From contig NZ_FNYE01000002.1 in NCBI RefSeq assembly GCF_900108945.1, positions 248,001-312,000 on the forward strand: a DNA stretch of 64,000 nt, in the 5' to 3' direction. The notes beneath the pieces are model-generated. The model made no database searches. It saw nothing but the letters and a program-made list of their open reading frames with translations, and was not told the origin of the DNA. A program made the position numbers and the translations under genes. Shown here piece after piece: positions 36,487 through 44,707 of the stretch; positions within the stretch are counted from its first letter, which is position 1; every line of letters starts with the position of its first letter. The DNA comes from Paraburkholderia diazotrophica. GTDB lineage: Bacteria > Pseudomonadota > Gammaproteobacteria > Burkholderiales > Burkholderiaceae.

Positions 36487-37560
36487 ATGGCGTTTCTTGA
36501 AATCGACAGCCTGCACAAGACATTCGGCGCAAACATGGCGCTGCATCACTTCGACATGCAGATCGAGCGCGGCGAATTCATCACGTTTCTCGGGCCGTCG
36601 GGCTGCGGCAAGACGACGGTGCTGCGCATGATCGCCGGCTTCGAGACGCCGACGCGCGGCACGATCCGCCTCGACGGCCGCGACGTCACGCATCTGCGCA
36701 CGCGGCAGCGCAAGGTCGGCATGGTGTTTCAGGCGTATGCGCTCTTTCCGAACATGACGGTCGCCGAGAACATCGGCTTCGGGCTCAAGGTCGCGCATCG
36801 TCCGCAGAGCGAAATCAAACAGCGCGTCGACGAGATGCTGCAATTGATCAAGCTGCCGCATCTCGGCGAACGTTATCCGTGGCAACTGTCGGGCGGGCAG
36901 CAGCAGCGCGTCGCGCTGGCGCGCGCGCTCGCGGGCAAGCCGCAAGTGCTGCTGCTCGACGAGCCGCTCTCCGCGCTCGATGCGAAGATCCGCATTTCGC
37001 TGCGGCAGGACATTCGCGCGCTGCAACGCGAGCTCGGCATCACGTCGATCTTCGTCACGCACGATCAGGAAGAGGCGCTGTCGATTTCCGACCGCATCGT
37101 CGTGATGAACGAGGGGCGCGTCGAGCAAGTCGGCACGCCGCTCGAGATCTACAACTATCCGCGCACGCGCTTCGTCGCGTCGTTCGTCGGTACGCTGAAC
37201 ATCCTGTCGGGACATGTGATCGATCCGTCGACGGGACGCATGGCCGTCGACGGCCAGGAATTGCGCACGACGCAAACGCTGCCCGTCGGCGATGCAGGCA
37301 AGAAGCGGATGCTCGCGCTGCGTCCCGAGGCGATCGTGCTCGAAGCGCCCGCCGCGGGTCGCAATACGCTGACGGCGACGGTCGAAGAGGTGAGCTTCCT
37401 CGGCGCGATCGTGCGCATCCGGACACGCGTGAAGGACGAAGTGATTTCGCTCGACATCTTCAACGATCCGAACCGCCGTTTGCCCGAACGCGGCCAGCCC
37501 GTTGCGCTCGGTTTCTCGCATGAGAACCTGCTCGTGCTCGAAGAAGGGGTTCAGGGTTAG
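36487..37560 (+). CDS. ABC transporter ATPase
   Basis: This 357-residue ATPase has Walker A (GPSGCGKTT, about residue 38), Q-loop (MVFQAYALFPNM), signature (LSGGQQQRVALARAL), Walker B (LLLDEPLSALD) and a C-terminal TOBE-like regulatory domain (about residues 240-350). This is the class that energises iron, spermidine and phosphonate importers. It is 14 bp after the second permease gene and ends the DeoR-controlled importer operon. Confidence 0.94.
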   Translation: MAFLEIDSLHKTFGANMALHHFDMQIERGEFITFLGPSGCGKTTVLRMIAGFETPTRGTIRLDGRDVTHLRTRQRKVGMVFQAYALFPNMTVAENIGFGLKVAHRPQSEIKQRVDEMLQLIKLPHLGERYPWQLSGGQQQRVALARALAGKPQVLLLDEPLSALDAKIRISLRQDIRALQRELGITSIFVTHDQEEALSISDRIVVMNEGRVEQVGTPLEIYNYPRTRFVASFVGTLNILSGHVIDPSTGRMAVDGQELRTTQTLPVGDAGKKRMLALRPEAIVLEAPAAGRNTLTATVEEVSFLGAIVRIRTRVKDEVISLDIFNDPNRRLPERGQPVALGFSHENLLVLEEGVQG

Positions 37561-37579
37561 CCCTGGGTTCTGTCGATAA

Positions 37580-37630
37580 GGGCGTTCGGGAATCCGGACG
37601 CCCACATTCCGGATTTCCGGAAACCCGGAA
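37580..37630. promoter_or_regulatory. Dyads upstream of the dctA sigma54 promoter
   Basis: Two dyads stand here: GGGCGTTCGG-GAAT-CCGGACGCCC (10-bp stem with one G-T, 37580-37603) and TTCCGG-ATTT-CCGGAA (37607-37622), followed by another CCGGAA. They lie about 65 to 115 bp upstream of the -24 box, the usual distance for an enhancer-binding protein, so they are candidate DctD sites. The first could alternatively be a weak terminator of the upstream ABC operon, but it has no T-tract. Confidence 0.45.
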
Positions 37631-37694
37631 GCATCGTTTTATCGTCAACGCGAAATGGCCTTGTAAATCAATGCGCTATGCCCGTTGCGGGCGC

Positions 37695-37709
37695 TGGCAT
37701 CGACCTTGC
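37695..37709 (+). promoter_or_regulatory. Sigma54 (-24/-12) promoter of dctA
   Basis: TGGCAT-N5-TTGC fits the RpoN consensus TGGCAC-N5-TTGC at all but one position with exact spacing. The expected start is near 37721, giving a leader of about 220 nt to the dctA start. The regulator DctD encoded downstream carries the GAFTGA loop that contacts sigma54, which supports this call. Confidence 0.8.
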
Positions 37710-37750
37710 GAAGTAGACGTGCGGCCGCAATGGCCCATCCACTACAAAGC

Positions 37751-37777
37751 AGAGTAACGCGCTCACGCGCCAACTCT
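37751..37777 (+). ncRNA. Leader hairpin related to the 43.6-kb repeat array
   Basis: AGAGT-AA-CGCG-CTCA-CGCG-CCA-ACTCT can fold into a two-part stem with a small internal loop. The repeat units at 43557-43717 fold the same way with a different inner stem (GCGC/GCGC), so the pairing is kept while the bases differ. It sits 7 nt before the Shine-Dalgarno of the small leader ORF. Its role is unknown. Confidence 0.45.
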
Positions 37778-37795
37778 GGTCGATAGGAGACAACG

Positions 37796-37825
37796 ATGCC
37801 CGAGTTCCTGTTCTGGTCCCTCTGA
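37796..37825 (+). CDS. Possible 9-codon leader ORF before dctA
   Basis: This open frame encodes MPEFLFWSL and lies in the predicted dctA leader. AGGAG stands 6 nt upstream, as good as any ribosome-binding site in the window. It ends 118 bp before the dctA start. It could be a regulatory leader peptide or could be translated by chance; the sequence alone cannot decide. Confidence 0.4.
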   Translation: MPEFLFWSL

Positions 37826-37943
37826 TTTCGTCGTCTTGTCGCGGGCTTGTTCACCGCGCATGACGAACGTCTGACCGTACCTCATGCGTTACGTGGCCGG
37901 CCTTCGGTCCACCCTGGCTTTACTCCATTGCAGGAACACCATC

Positions 37944-39224
37944 GTGAAGAAACCCTTTTATAAAGTCCTCTACGTGCAGGTGATCGTCGCGATCATCATC
38001 GGCATTGCGCTCGGGCACTTCTATCCGTCGCTCGCCACCGACATGAAGCCGCTCGGCGACGGCTTCATCAAGCTCATCAAAATGGTGATCGGGCCGATCA
38101 TCTTCTGTACTGTCGTGACGGGTATCGCCGGCATGGAAGACATGAAGAAGGTCGGGCGCGTGGGCGGCAAGGCGCTGCTGTACTTCGAAATCGTCTCGAC
38201 GTTCGCACTGATTCTCGGCCTGGCCGCGACGCACCTGCTGCGGCCGGGCGTCGGCTTCAACGTCGATCCCGCCACGCTCAACGGCAAGGAAGTTGCGTCG
38301 TATGCCGCGAAGGCACATGGCCAGACGACGGTTGACTTCCTGATGCACATCATTCCGGACACGCTCGTGTCGGCGTTCTCGCAAGGCGAAATCCTGCAGA
38401 TCCTGCTGGTCGCGCTGCTGTTCGGCGCAGTGCTCGCGCATATCGGCGAGCGCGGCAAACCGGTGACGAGCTTCATCGAAAGCCTGTCGAGCATTCTGTT
38501 CGGCATGGTCGGCATCATCACGAAGCTCGCCCCCATTGGTGCGTTCGGCGCGATGGCGTTCACCATCGGCAAGTACGGCATCGGCTCGCTGCTGCCGATG
38601 CTGAAGCTGATCGGCACGTTCTATCTGACGTCGATCGTGTTCGTGGTCGTCGTGCTCGGCATCATCGCGCGGATGGTGGGCTTCAACATCCTGCGCTTCG
38701 TCGCGTACATCAAGGAAGAGATGCTGATCGTGCTGGGCACGAGCTCGTCGGAAGCGGCGCTGCCGCAACTGATGCTGAAGCTCGAAAAGCTCGGCTGCTC
38801 GCGTTCGGTGGTGGGTCTCGTCGTGCCGACGGGCTACTCGTTCAACCTCGACGGCACCAACATCTACATGACGATGGCTGTGCTCTTCATCGCGCAGGCG
38901 ACCAACACCGACCTCACGTGGGGCCAGCAACTGACGCTGCTCGCCGTGACGATGCTGACGTCGAAGGGCGCAAGCGGCGTGACGGGCGCAGGCTTCATCA
39001 CGCTCGCCGCGACGCTCGCCGTCGTGCCGACGATTCCGCTGTCGGGCATGGTGCTGATTCTCGGCATCGACCGCTTCATGAGCGAATGCCGCGCGCTGAC
39101 GAACATTGTCGGCAACGGCGTGGCGACGGTTGTGGTGTCGGCATGGGAAAAGGAACTGGATCGCTCGAAGCTGCGCGCCGCGTTGAGTCGGGATGTGTCC
39201 GTCACCGAAGCGGCTGAGGTCTGA
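37944..39224 (+). CDS. dctA: C4-dicarboxylate transport protein
   Basis: This 426-residue inner-membrane symporter takes up succinate, fumarate and malate with cations. It has the dicarboxylate/amino-acid:cation symporter plan: [16 protein letters not shown], the serine-rich motif [11 protein letters not shown], and the pore motif [13 protein letters not shown]. The GTG at 37944 ([10 protein letters not shown]) is chosen because it matches the family start and has AGGA 9 nt upstream; an ATG at 37884 would add 20 unrelated residues. It is preceded by a sigma54 promoter and followed by dctB and dctD. Confidence 0.96.
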   Translation: MKKPFYKVLYVQVIVAIIIGIALGHFYPSLATDMKPLGDGFIKLIKMVIGPIIFCTVVTGIAGMEDMKKVGRVGGKALLYFEIVSTFALILGLAATHLLRPGVGFNVDPATLNGKEVASYAAKAHGQTTVDFLMHIIPDTLVSAFSQGEILQILLVALLFGAVLAHIGERGKPVTSFIESLSSILFGMVGIITKLAPIGAFGAMAFTIGKYGIGSLLPMLKLIGTFYLTSIVFVVVVLGIIARMVGFNILRFVAYIKEEMLIVLGTSSSEAALPQLMLKLEKLGCSRSVVGLVVPTGYSFNLDGTNIYMTMAVLFIAQATNTDLTWGQQLTLLAVTMLTSKGASGVTGAGFITLAATLAVVPTIPLSGMVLILGIDRFMSECRALTNIVGNGVATVVVSAWEKELDRSKLRAALSRDVSVTEAAEV

Positions 39225-39227
39225 GCC

Positions 39228-41351
39228 ATGAAGGCGGCGCCGCGGCAACATGACGCGGCGCCGCTCGCAACGAATGCGGCAGCGCCCGATGACTCGCCGC
39301 CTGATGCATCCGATGGTCTTGCGGGCGCCGAGGCGCCCGACGGCTTCGATGCGTGCGATGGAGTCGATGGGCTCGACCAGCTCAACGAACGCGATGCACG
39401 CGACGAAAGCGACGATGCAACGCGATATGCCACAATAGGCGATCCCCATCGAACGACTTCCGCCATCGTGACGCGCCGCCTGCTGATCCTGTTCGCGCTC
39501 GTTGCCGGGCTCGTGGCAGCCTGCGGGCTCACGTGGAACATCACGTGGCAGCATGGCATCGATACGCTGCGGCGCAACGCCGCCGTGCGCGCCGATCGCA
39601 CGACGAACGCGCTCAGAAGCACGCTCGAGCGCTACGAATCGCTTCCTTATCTGCTCGGCGAGCATCCGCTCGTGCAGGACGTGCTCGTGACACCGGACGA
39701 GGACAACGTCGCGCGCGCCAATCAATACCTCGAAGACCTCAATCGCCGCGCCCGTGCGAATGTCGCGTACATCATCACGGCGGCGGGCCGCTGCGTGGCG
39801 GCGAGCAACTGGAATGAGCGCGACAGCTTCATCGGCCAGGAATATCTGTTCAGGCCGTATTTCGTCGAGGCCGAGAAGGGCAAGGTCGGACGCTTCTTCG
39901 GCATCGGCACCACATCGCTCGATCCGGGCTACTACATTTCGCAGCCGGTACGACGCGATAACAAGATTGTGGGCGTTGCCGTCATCAAGCTGAATCTCGA
40001 ATGGTTCCAGGGCGCGGATGCGTCCGAACCGTTGATCGTCACCGACGATCATGGCGTGATCTTTCTGTCATCGGTGCCTGCGTGGAAATATCACACGGTC
40101 AAGCCGCTTTCGAGCGATGTGATCGCGTCGATCTACGACACGCGCCAGTACGCGCGTCAGCCGATCGCGCCGCTGCCGATGACGGTCGTGCGTACGCTCG
40201 AAGGCGGTGCGCAGATCGTGCGCATCGGCGGCGGACGCTATGCGCCGCGTTTTCTCGCGTCGACGCGCGCGATCGGCGAGCCGGACTGGCGGCTCATCAC
40301 GATGGCGCCCATCGATCCCGTCAATGCAGACGCGCGTTACGCGACGATCGTGACGGGCTTCGGGTATGTGTCGCTGTGCCTGTTGCTGTTTTACTGGCGT
40401 ATGCGCCGCACGCGCGTGCGCGAAGTGATGCGCAGCCGCGCGCTGTTGCAGAAGGCCTACGCCGAACTGAACCAGCGCGTCGCCGAGCGCACCGCCGATC
40501 TGTCGCAGGCAAACGAGCAATTGAAGAAGGAAGTGAGCGAGCGCACGCGCGCGGAACAGGAGCTGCGCGCCGCGCACGACGAACTGATTCAGGCGAGCAA
40601 GCTCGCGGCGCTCGGTCAGATGGCGGCGGGCATCACGCATGAGCTGAATCAGCCGCTCGCCGCGTTGCGCGGTTTCTCCGATAACACGCGCGTGTTTCTC
40701 GAACGCGGCGACCATGCATCGGCGAAAGACAACCTCGAAGCGATCGCCGCGCTCACCGAGCGCATGGGCAAGATCACGAATCAGCTGAAGCTCTTCGTCG
40801 GCCGTGCGCGTCCGCGCAATGCGCGCGCGGGCGTCGCGCGGGCGCTGCGCAACGTGCTGACGCTGTTGCAGAAACGCTTGCAAGGCGTGACGGTCGATAT
40901 CTCGTTGATCGACGAGGGCGCGGCGCCCGTGCGGCTCGATGTCGAGCGTGACGATCCGAAACTGGTCGCGCATTGCGACGACTTGCGGCTCGAACAGGTG
41001 CTGATCAATCTGCTCGGCAATGCGCTCGACGCCGTGGCGGGCGCGCCGGCGCCGCGCATCGCGATCGACGTGGAGACGGCTCAGGCGTTGCTCACGATCA
41101 CCGTGAGCGACAATGGTCCCGGCATTCCCGACGACGTGCTGCCGCAGCTTTTCGAGCCATTCTTCACGACGAAGGAAATGGGCCAGGGGCTGGGACTTGG
41201 GCTTGCGATCTGCTCGTCTATTGCGCGCGATTGCGGCGGTTCGCTCATCGCGCGCAACAATGCGCAGGGCGGCGCCGCGTTCGTGCTGACGCTGCGCCGC
41301 GCGGGCGCGCAGGCAACGGATATCGCGGACTCCGTCACGACGGGCTCGTGA
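39228..41351 (+). CDS. dctB: C4-dicarboxylate sensor histidine kinase
   Basis: This 707-residue inner-membrane kinase senses external C4-dicarboxylates and phosphorylates DctD. It has two membrane segments (about residues 84-104 and 376-394) flanking a periplasmic double-PAS-like sensor region, a coiled coil (about 405-450), the phospho-acceptor His471 in GITHELNQPLAALRGF and the ATPase boxes NLLGNALDAV, DNGPGIP and GLGLGLAI. The first 75 residues are an unusual acidic Asp/Ala-rich cytoplasmic extension. The gene starts 3 bp after the dctA stop. Confidence 0.95.
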   Translation: MKAAPRQHDAAPLATNAAAPDDSPPDASDGLAGAEAPDGFDACDGVDGLDQLNERDARDESDDATRYATIGDPHRTTSAIVTRRLLILFALVAGLVAACGLTWNITWQHGIDTLRRNAAVRADRTTNALRSTLERYESLPYLLGEHPLVQDVLVTPDEDNVARANQYLEDLNRRARANVAYIITAAGRCVAASNWNERDSFIGQEYLFRPYFVEAEKGKVGRFFGIGTTSLDPGYYISQPVRRDNKIVGVAVIKLNLEWFQGADASEPLIVTDDHGVIFLSSVPAWKYHTVKPLSSDVIASIYDTRQYARQPIAPLPMTVVRTLEGGAQIVRIGGGRYAPRFLASTRAIGEPDWRLITMAPIDPVNADARYATIVTGFGYVSLCLLLFYWRMRRTRVREVMRSRALLQKAYAELNQRVAERTADLSQANEQLKKEVSERTRAEQELRAAHDELIQASKLAALGQMAAGITHELNQPLAALRGFSDNTRVFLERGDHASAKDNLEAIAALTERMGKITNQLKLFVGRARPRNARAGVARALRNVLTLLQKRLQGVTVDISLIDEGAAPVRLDVERDDPKLVAHCDDLRLEQVLINLLGNALDAVAGAPAPRIAIDVETAQALLTITVSDNGPGIPDDVLPQLFEPFFTTKEMGQGLGLGLAICSSIARDCGGSLIARNNAQGGAAFVLTLRRAGAQATDIADSVTTGS

Positions 41352-41391
41352 TTCGGCGCAGATTCAACGGATGGTTAGATTGGTAGGGAAC

Positions 41392-42747
41392 ATGGTGAAC
41401 AAGGGCGTGCAGGTCCTCTATATCGAAGACGACGAACTCGTGAGGCGCGCGAGCGTGCAAAGCCTGCAGCTCGCGGGGTTCGAAGTGGTGGGGCACGCGT
41501 CGGTGGAATCGGCGGCGCGGCTGATCAACGCGGAGTTTTCGGGCGTGATCGTCAGCGACATCCGCTTGCCCGGTGCAAGCGGTCTCGACCTGCTTGCGCA
41601 ATGCCGCGAGCGCGTGCCCGATGTGCCCGTGATTCTCGTCACCGGGCACGGCGATATTTCGATGGCCGTGCAGGCGATGCGCGACGGCGCGTATGACTTC
41701 ATTGAAAAGCCGTTCGCGTCGGAACGGCTGATCGAAACCGTGCGCCGCGCGCTGGAGCGCCGCACGCTGGTGCTCGAAAACCTTGCGCTGCGCCGCGAAC
41801 TCGCGGAGCAGGGCACGCTTGCGCCGCGCATCATCGGACGCAGTCCCGCCATCGAGCAGGTGCGCAAGCTGATCGCGAACGTCGCGCCGACGGACGCTTC
41901 CGTGCTGATCAACGGCGATACGGGCGCGGGCAAGGAGCTGATCGCGCGCAGTCTGCACGAGTTGTCGCCGCGTCGCGACAAGCCGTTTCTTGCCGTCAAC
42001 TGCGGCGCGCTGCCCGAGCCGATGTTCGAATCGGAGATGTTCGGCTATGAGCCGGGCGCGTTCACGGGCGCGGCGAAGCGGCGCATCGGCAAGCTGGAGC
42101 ACGCGTCGGGTGGCACGCTCTTTCTCGACGAAATCGAAAGCATGCCGCTCGCGTTGCAGGTCAAGCTGCTGCGCGTGCTGCAGGACGGCGTGCTGGAACG
42201 GCTCGGATCGAACCAGCCGATACGTGTCGATTGCCGCATCGTCGCGGCGGCGAAGGGCGACATGACCGGGCACGTCGCGGCGGGCACGTTCCGGCGCGAT
42301 CTGCTGTATCGGCTCAACGTGGTGACGATCGCGCTGCCGCCGCTGTCGGAGCGGCGCGAGGACATCGTGCCGCTTTTCGAACATTTCCTGCTCGACGCCG
42401 CTGTGCGTTATCAACGGCCCGCGCCGATTCTCACCGATCGGCAGCGTACGAACCTGATGCAGCGCGAATGGCCCGGCAACGTGCGCGAATTGCGCAATGC
42501 GGCGGATCGCTTCGTGCTGGGCGTCGGCGACGATACGGCGGCGACGGACGACGATGCACTTACGTCGGTTACACAGCCGTTGAAGGAGCGCGTCGAGCAG
42601 TTCGAGCGCGCCGTCATCGCCGAGGCGCTGGAGCAGACGGGCGGCGCCGTTGCGATTGCGGCAGACAGGCTGCAGGTCGGCAAGGCGACGCTCTACGAGA
42701 AGATCAAGCGTTATGGCCTGACTGTGCGTGGCGAAGGGGAGCGCTGA
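41392..42747 (+). CDS. dctD: C4-dicarboxylate response regulator, sigma54 activator
   Basis: This 451-residue NtrC-family regulator has a receiver domain with phospho-acceptor Asp56 (IVSDIRLPG), a AAA+ domain with Walker A (GDTGAGKE), the GAFTGA loop (EPGAFTGA) and Walker B ([10 protein letters not shown]), and a C-terminal Fis-type DNA-binding domain ([20 protein letters not shown]). It would bind upstream of dctA and open the sigma54 promoter. AGGG stands 8 nt before the ATG at 41392, which favours it over ATG 41371. Confidence 0.96.
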   Translation: MVNKGVQVLYIEDDELVRRASVQSLQLAGFEVVGHASVESAARLINAEFSGVIVSDIRLPGASGLDLLAQCRERVPDVPVILVTGHGDISMAVQAMRDGAYDFIEKPFASERLIETVRRALERRTLVLENLALRRELAEQGTLAPRIIGRSPAIEQVRKLIANVAPTDASVLINGDTGAGKELIARSLHELSPRRDKPFLAVNCGALPEPMFESEMFGYEPGAFTGAAKRRIGKLEHASGGTLFLDEIESMPLALQVKLLRVLQDGVLERLGSNQPIRVDCRIVAAAKGDMTGHVAAGTFRRDLLYRLNVVTIALPPLSERREDIVPLFEHFLLDAAVRYQRPAPILTDRQRTNLMQREWPGNVRELRNAADRFVLGVGDDTAATDDDALTSVTQPLKERVEQFERAVIAEALEQTGGAVAIAADRLQVGKATLYEKIKRYGLTVRGEGER

Positions 42748-42826
42748 AGCGGGAGGTTCTGCTGATGGCGGGTGCGCTGTGACGATTCAGCGCGAGGCCC
42801 GCCGCCGAGAAGAGTGATTCGGGCGA

Positions 42827-43360
42827 TCAGGTCGTGCCCAGCGCCTTTTGCAGCAGCTGATCGAGTTCCGCGAACTGCGGCTCGCCGACGTAGCGCTTCA
42901 GCACCTTGCCATCGCGGTCGATCACGAACGTGGTCGGCGTAAGCTGCACGTTGCCGAACTGCTTCGCAGCCGAGCCGTCGTCCATCGCAACCTTGAACGG
43001 CAGGCGGCGCGTTTCCGTGTAGTTGGTCACGTACATCGGCGCGTCGTAGCTCATCGCGACGGCGACGAATTCGAGGCCCTTATCCTTGAAGCGGTTATAC
43101 GTCTGGATCATCTGCGGCATTTCCTTCATGCAGGTGTCGCAGCTCGTCGCCCAGAAGTTGACGAGATAGACCTTGCCTTTGAGATCGGCGGTCGACACCT
43201 TCTGGCCGGACAGCAGCGTGAACGTCGCGTCGGGCACATGCTGCTGACTGCCGAACGCGAAATAGCCCGCGACGGCGATCGCGCCTGCAACGACAGCCGC
43301 GGCGATATACCGAACCGGGCTCGAGCGCCGGGAGACGTTGCTTTGGATGGTTTGGCTCAT
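42827..43360 (-). CDS. TlpA-family thiol:disulfide protein
   Basis: This 177-residue protein has an N-terminal membrane anchor (about residues 17-36) and a periplasmic thioredoxin-like domain with the active site CDTC in the context FWATSCDTCMKEMP, and the cis-Pro in LTPTTFVIDRDG. This TlpA/ResA-type protein would reduce periplasmic disulfides, for example in cytochrome c maturation. It is convergent with dctD and transcribed alone. Confidence 0.9.
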   Translation of the reverse strand: MSQTIQSNVSRRSSPVRYIAAAVVAGAIAVAGYFAFGSQQHVPDATFTLLSGQKVSTADLKGKVYLVNFWATSCDTCMKEMPQMIQTYNRFKDKGLEFVAVAMSYDAPMYVTNYTETRRLPFKVAMDDGSAAKQFGNVQLTPTTFVIDRDGKVLKRYVGEPQFAELDQLLQKALGTT

Positions 43361-43556
43361 GAACGGGACCTCGGAAACGCGCGGAAGGCACGCCGGAACA
43401 ACACCTTGCGGCGCCCCGTACGTTGCGGGAACAACAGCGGATACGAGCAGCCGGGGTTTGTCTCATATTGTAGCGGCAATCCCGTGACATGGCTCACGGC
43501 GCAGTTAAGTGGTGGATAACGGGGTTGTATGGGGAGGAATGGGGCGCTGAGGTCGT

Positions 43557-43717
43557 AACTCTCGTCGATCGCTTTGCATGGGACCAGAGTAAGCGGTAAA
43601 GCGCCAACTCTCGTCGGCCGCCTTGCATGGGACGAGAGTAAGCGCTAAAGCGCCAACTCTCGTCGACCGCCTTGCATGGGACGAGAGTAAGCGCTAAAGC
43701 GCTAACTCTCGTCGACA
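43557..43717 (+). repeat. 49-bp tandem repeat array with alternating hairpins
   Basis: Three 49-bp units (43557-43605, 43606-43654, 43655-43703) and a partial fourth lie in the 402-bp gap between the divergent TlpA and lipoprotein genes. Each junction can fold GAGAGT-AA-GCGC-TAAA-GCGC-CA-ACTCTC, and each unit can instead pair ACTCTCGTC with GACGAGAGT. The two folds exclude each other. Copy 1 is the most diverged. No gene is evident in 43361-43556. Confidence 0.85.
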
Positions 43718-43762
43718 GCGGATAATGATGCTTTCCGTCATGTAATCGCCGTTTGCCGCGTC

Positions 43763-44374
43763 ATGCTCCGCTCCATTCTCCGCGTATCCGCTCGCCGCTT
43801 CGCTCGTTCCGTCCAGTCGTCCGCTTCTTCATCTGCATTGGGTTCGTTGCTGGCGGTCGTCGTCGTGCTGGCGGCCGGCTGGCTGGTCGCCGCATGCTCG
43901 CCGACCTACGACTGGCGCACGATCATGAACAACGACAACGGCTACACGGTCGATTTGCCCGCCAAGCCGACGTCGGACGAACGGCAGATCGACATCGACG
44001 GCACGCCGATGAAAATGGCGATGCAAATCGCCGAGGCCGGCGACGCCGTGTTTGCCGTCGGCACGGTGATGCTGCCCAGCGACGATCCGCAGGTGCAGCG
44101 CATGGCGCTCGACTATCTGCGCGCGGGGCTCGCGCGCAATCTCGGCACCGCGCCCAACGCGCACGCGAAAGCGATTCCGCTCGCAGCGGGCGGTCAGGTG
44201 CAAGGGCTGGAGATGACATTCAGCGGCAAGGCGGGACCCAAACAGGAAGCTCGGACGATGCACGCGCGTCTCGTCGCCAAGGGTCGGCATGTGTATCAGG
44301 CGGCCGTGATCGCGAGCAAGGAACCGCCACCGGACCAGGTCGAGCAATTCTTCGAATCGTTCAAACTTTACTGA
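43763..44374 (+). CDS. Predicted lipoprotein of unknown function
   Basis: This 203-residue protein has a long basic N terminus, a hydrophobic core (about residues 28-44) and the lipobox VAAC, so it is probably a lipoprotein. The mature part (about 155 residues) has no domain I recognise; GYTVDLPAKPTSDERQIDI followed by VQGLEMTFSGKAG looks like a small beta-rich fold. It lies 45 bp after the hairpin array, which may be in its leader. It is convergent with comM. Confidence 0.75.
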   Translation: MLRSILRVSARRFARSVQSSASSSALGSLLAVVVVLAAGWLVAACSPTYDWRTIMNNDNGYTVDLPAKPTSDERQIDIDGTPMKMAMQIAEAGDAVFAVGTVMLPSDDPQVQRMALDYLRAGLARNLGTAPNAHAKAIPLAAGGQVQGLEMTFSGKAGPKQEARTMHARLVAKGRHVYQAAVIASKEPPPDQVEQFFESFKLY

Positions 44375-44483
44375 TCTGGGCCGGGTAGGCGGCCCGCGAA
44401 CGCCCGATCAAGTGAAAGTTCCTTCGCAGAAAAGACCGCTAATCTCGCGTTTACATGGGACTTTTTCGGTTACTCACAGGATC

Positions 44484-44492
44484 TGTGGATAA
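44484..44492 (-). promoter_or_regulatory. DnaA box (perfect TTATCCACA on the minus strand)
   Basis: TGTGGATAA here is the exact complement of the consensus DnaA box. It may titrate DnaA or be a chance match; a second match lies 167 bp away. Confidence 0.45.
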
Positions 44493-44659
44493 CTTTGTTG
44501 GTAACTCTGTGCGGCAGGCCGCAAATGCCCATCCGGCGGGCAGGTTGCCACTTTGCCCTGAAACTTGGCATTTTGAAAAATTCAATAAAATCAAAGACAT
44601 TGCCGCGCCATCTCACAATAGGCTTTCAGATGTATCAAAAGTTATCAGAGCGCGGAAAA

Positions 44660-44668
44660 TGTGCATAA
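44660..44668 (-). promoter_or_regulatory. DnaA box variant (TTATGCACA on the minus strand)
   Basis: TGTGCATAA fits the relaxed consensus TTWTNCACA on the other strand. It has the same orientation as the box at 44484 and sits in the AT-richest part of the gap. Confidence 0.35.
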
Positions 44669-44707
44669 GTCAAGTCTTGACATGCGCTTTTTTGTCATTT
44701 GCAGCTT

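Larger units (their letters stand above)
44375..44707. other. AT-richer convergent intergenic region
   Basis: This 333-bp stretch between the convergent lipoprotein gene and comM is clearly less GC-rich than its neighbours, most of all at 44570-44700. It holds two DnaA-box matches and the palindrome GTCAAG-T-CTTGAC (44669-44681). An 88-codon open frame from 44455 runs through it without a ribosome-binding site and is not called. Confidence 0.5.

Noticed and set aside
37645..37854. 69-codon open frame on the minus strand in the dctA leader
   Set aside because: It has no ribosome-binding site or known domain and overlaps the sigma54 promoter and leader elements.
37920..40052. 710-codon open frame on the minus strand
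   Set aside because: It runs opposite dctA and the start of dctB, which are unmistakable genes; the product has no recognisable domain.
42827..43360. TlpA gene as part of the dct operon
   Set aside because: It is on the opposite strand and converges with dctD.
43557..43717. CRISPR array
   Set aside because: The units are directly adjacent near-identical 49-bp copies with no unique spacers, and there are no cas genes.
44375..44707. Replication origin
   Set aside because: Only two DnaA-box matches are present and no dnaA, dnaN, parA/parB or other replication gene is nearby.
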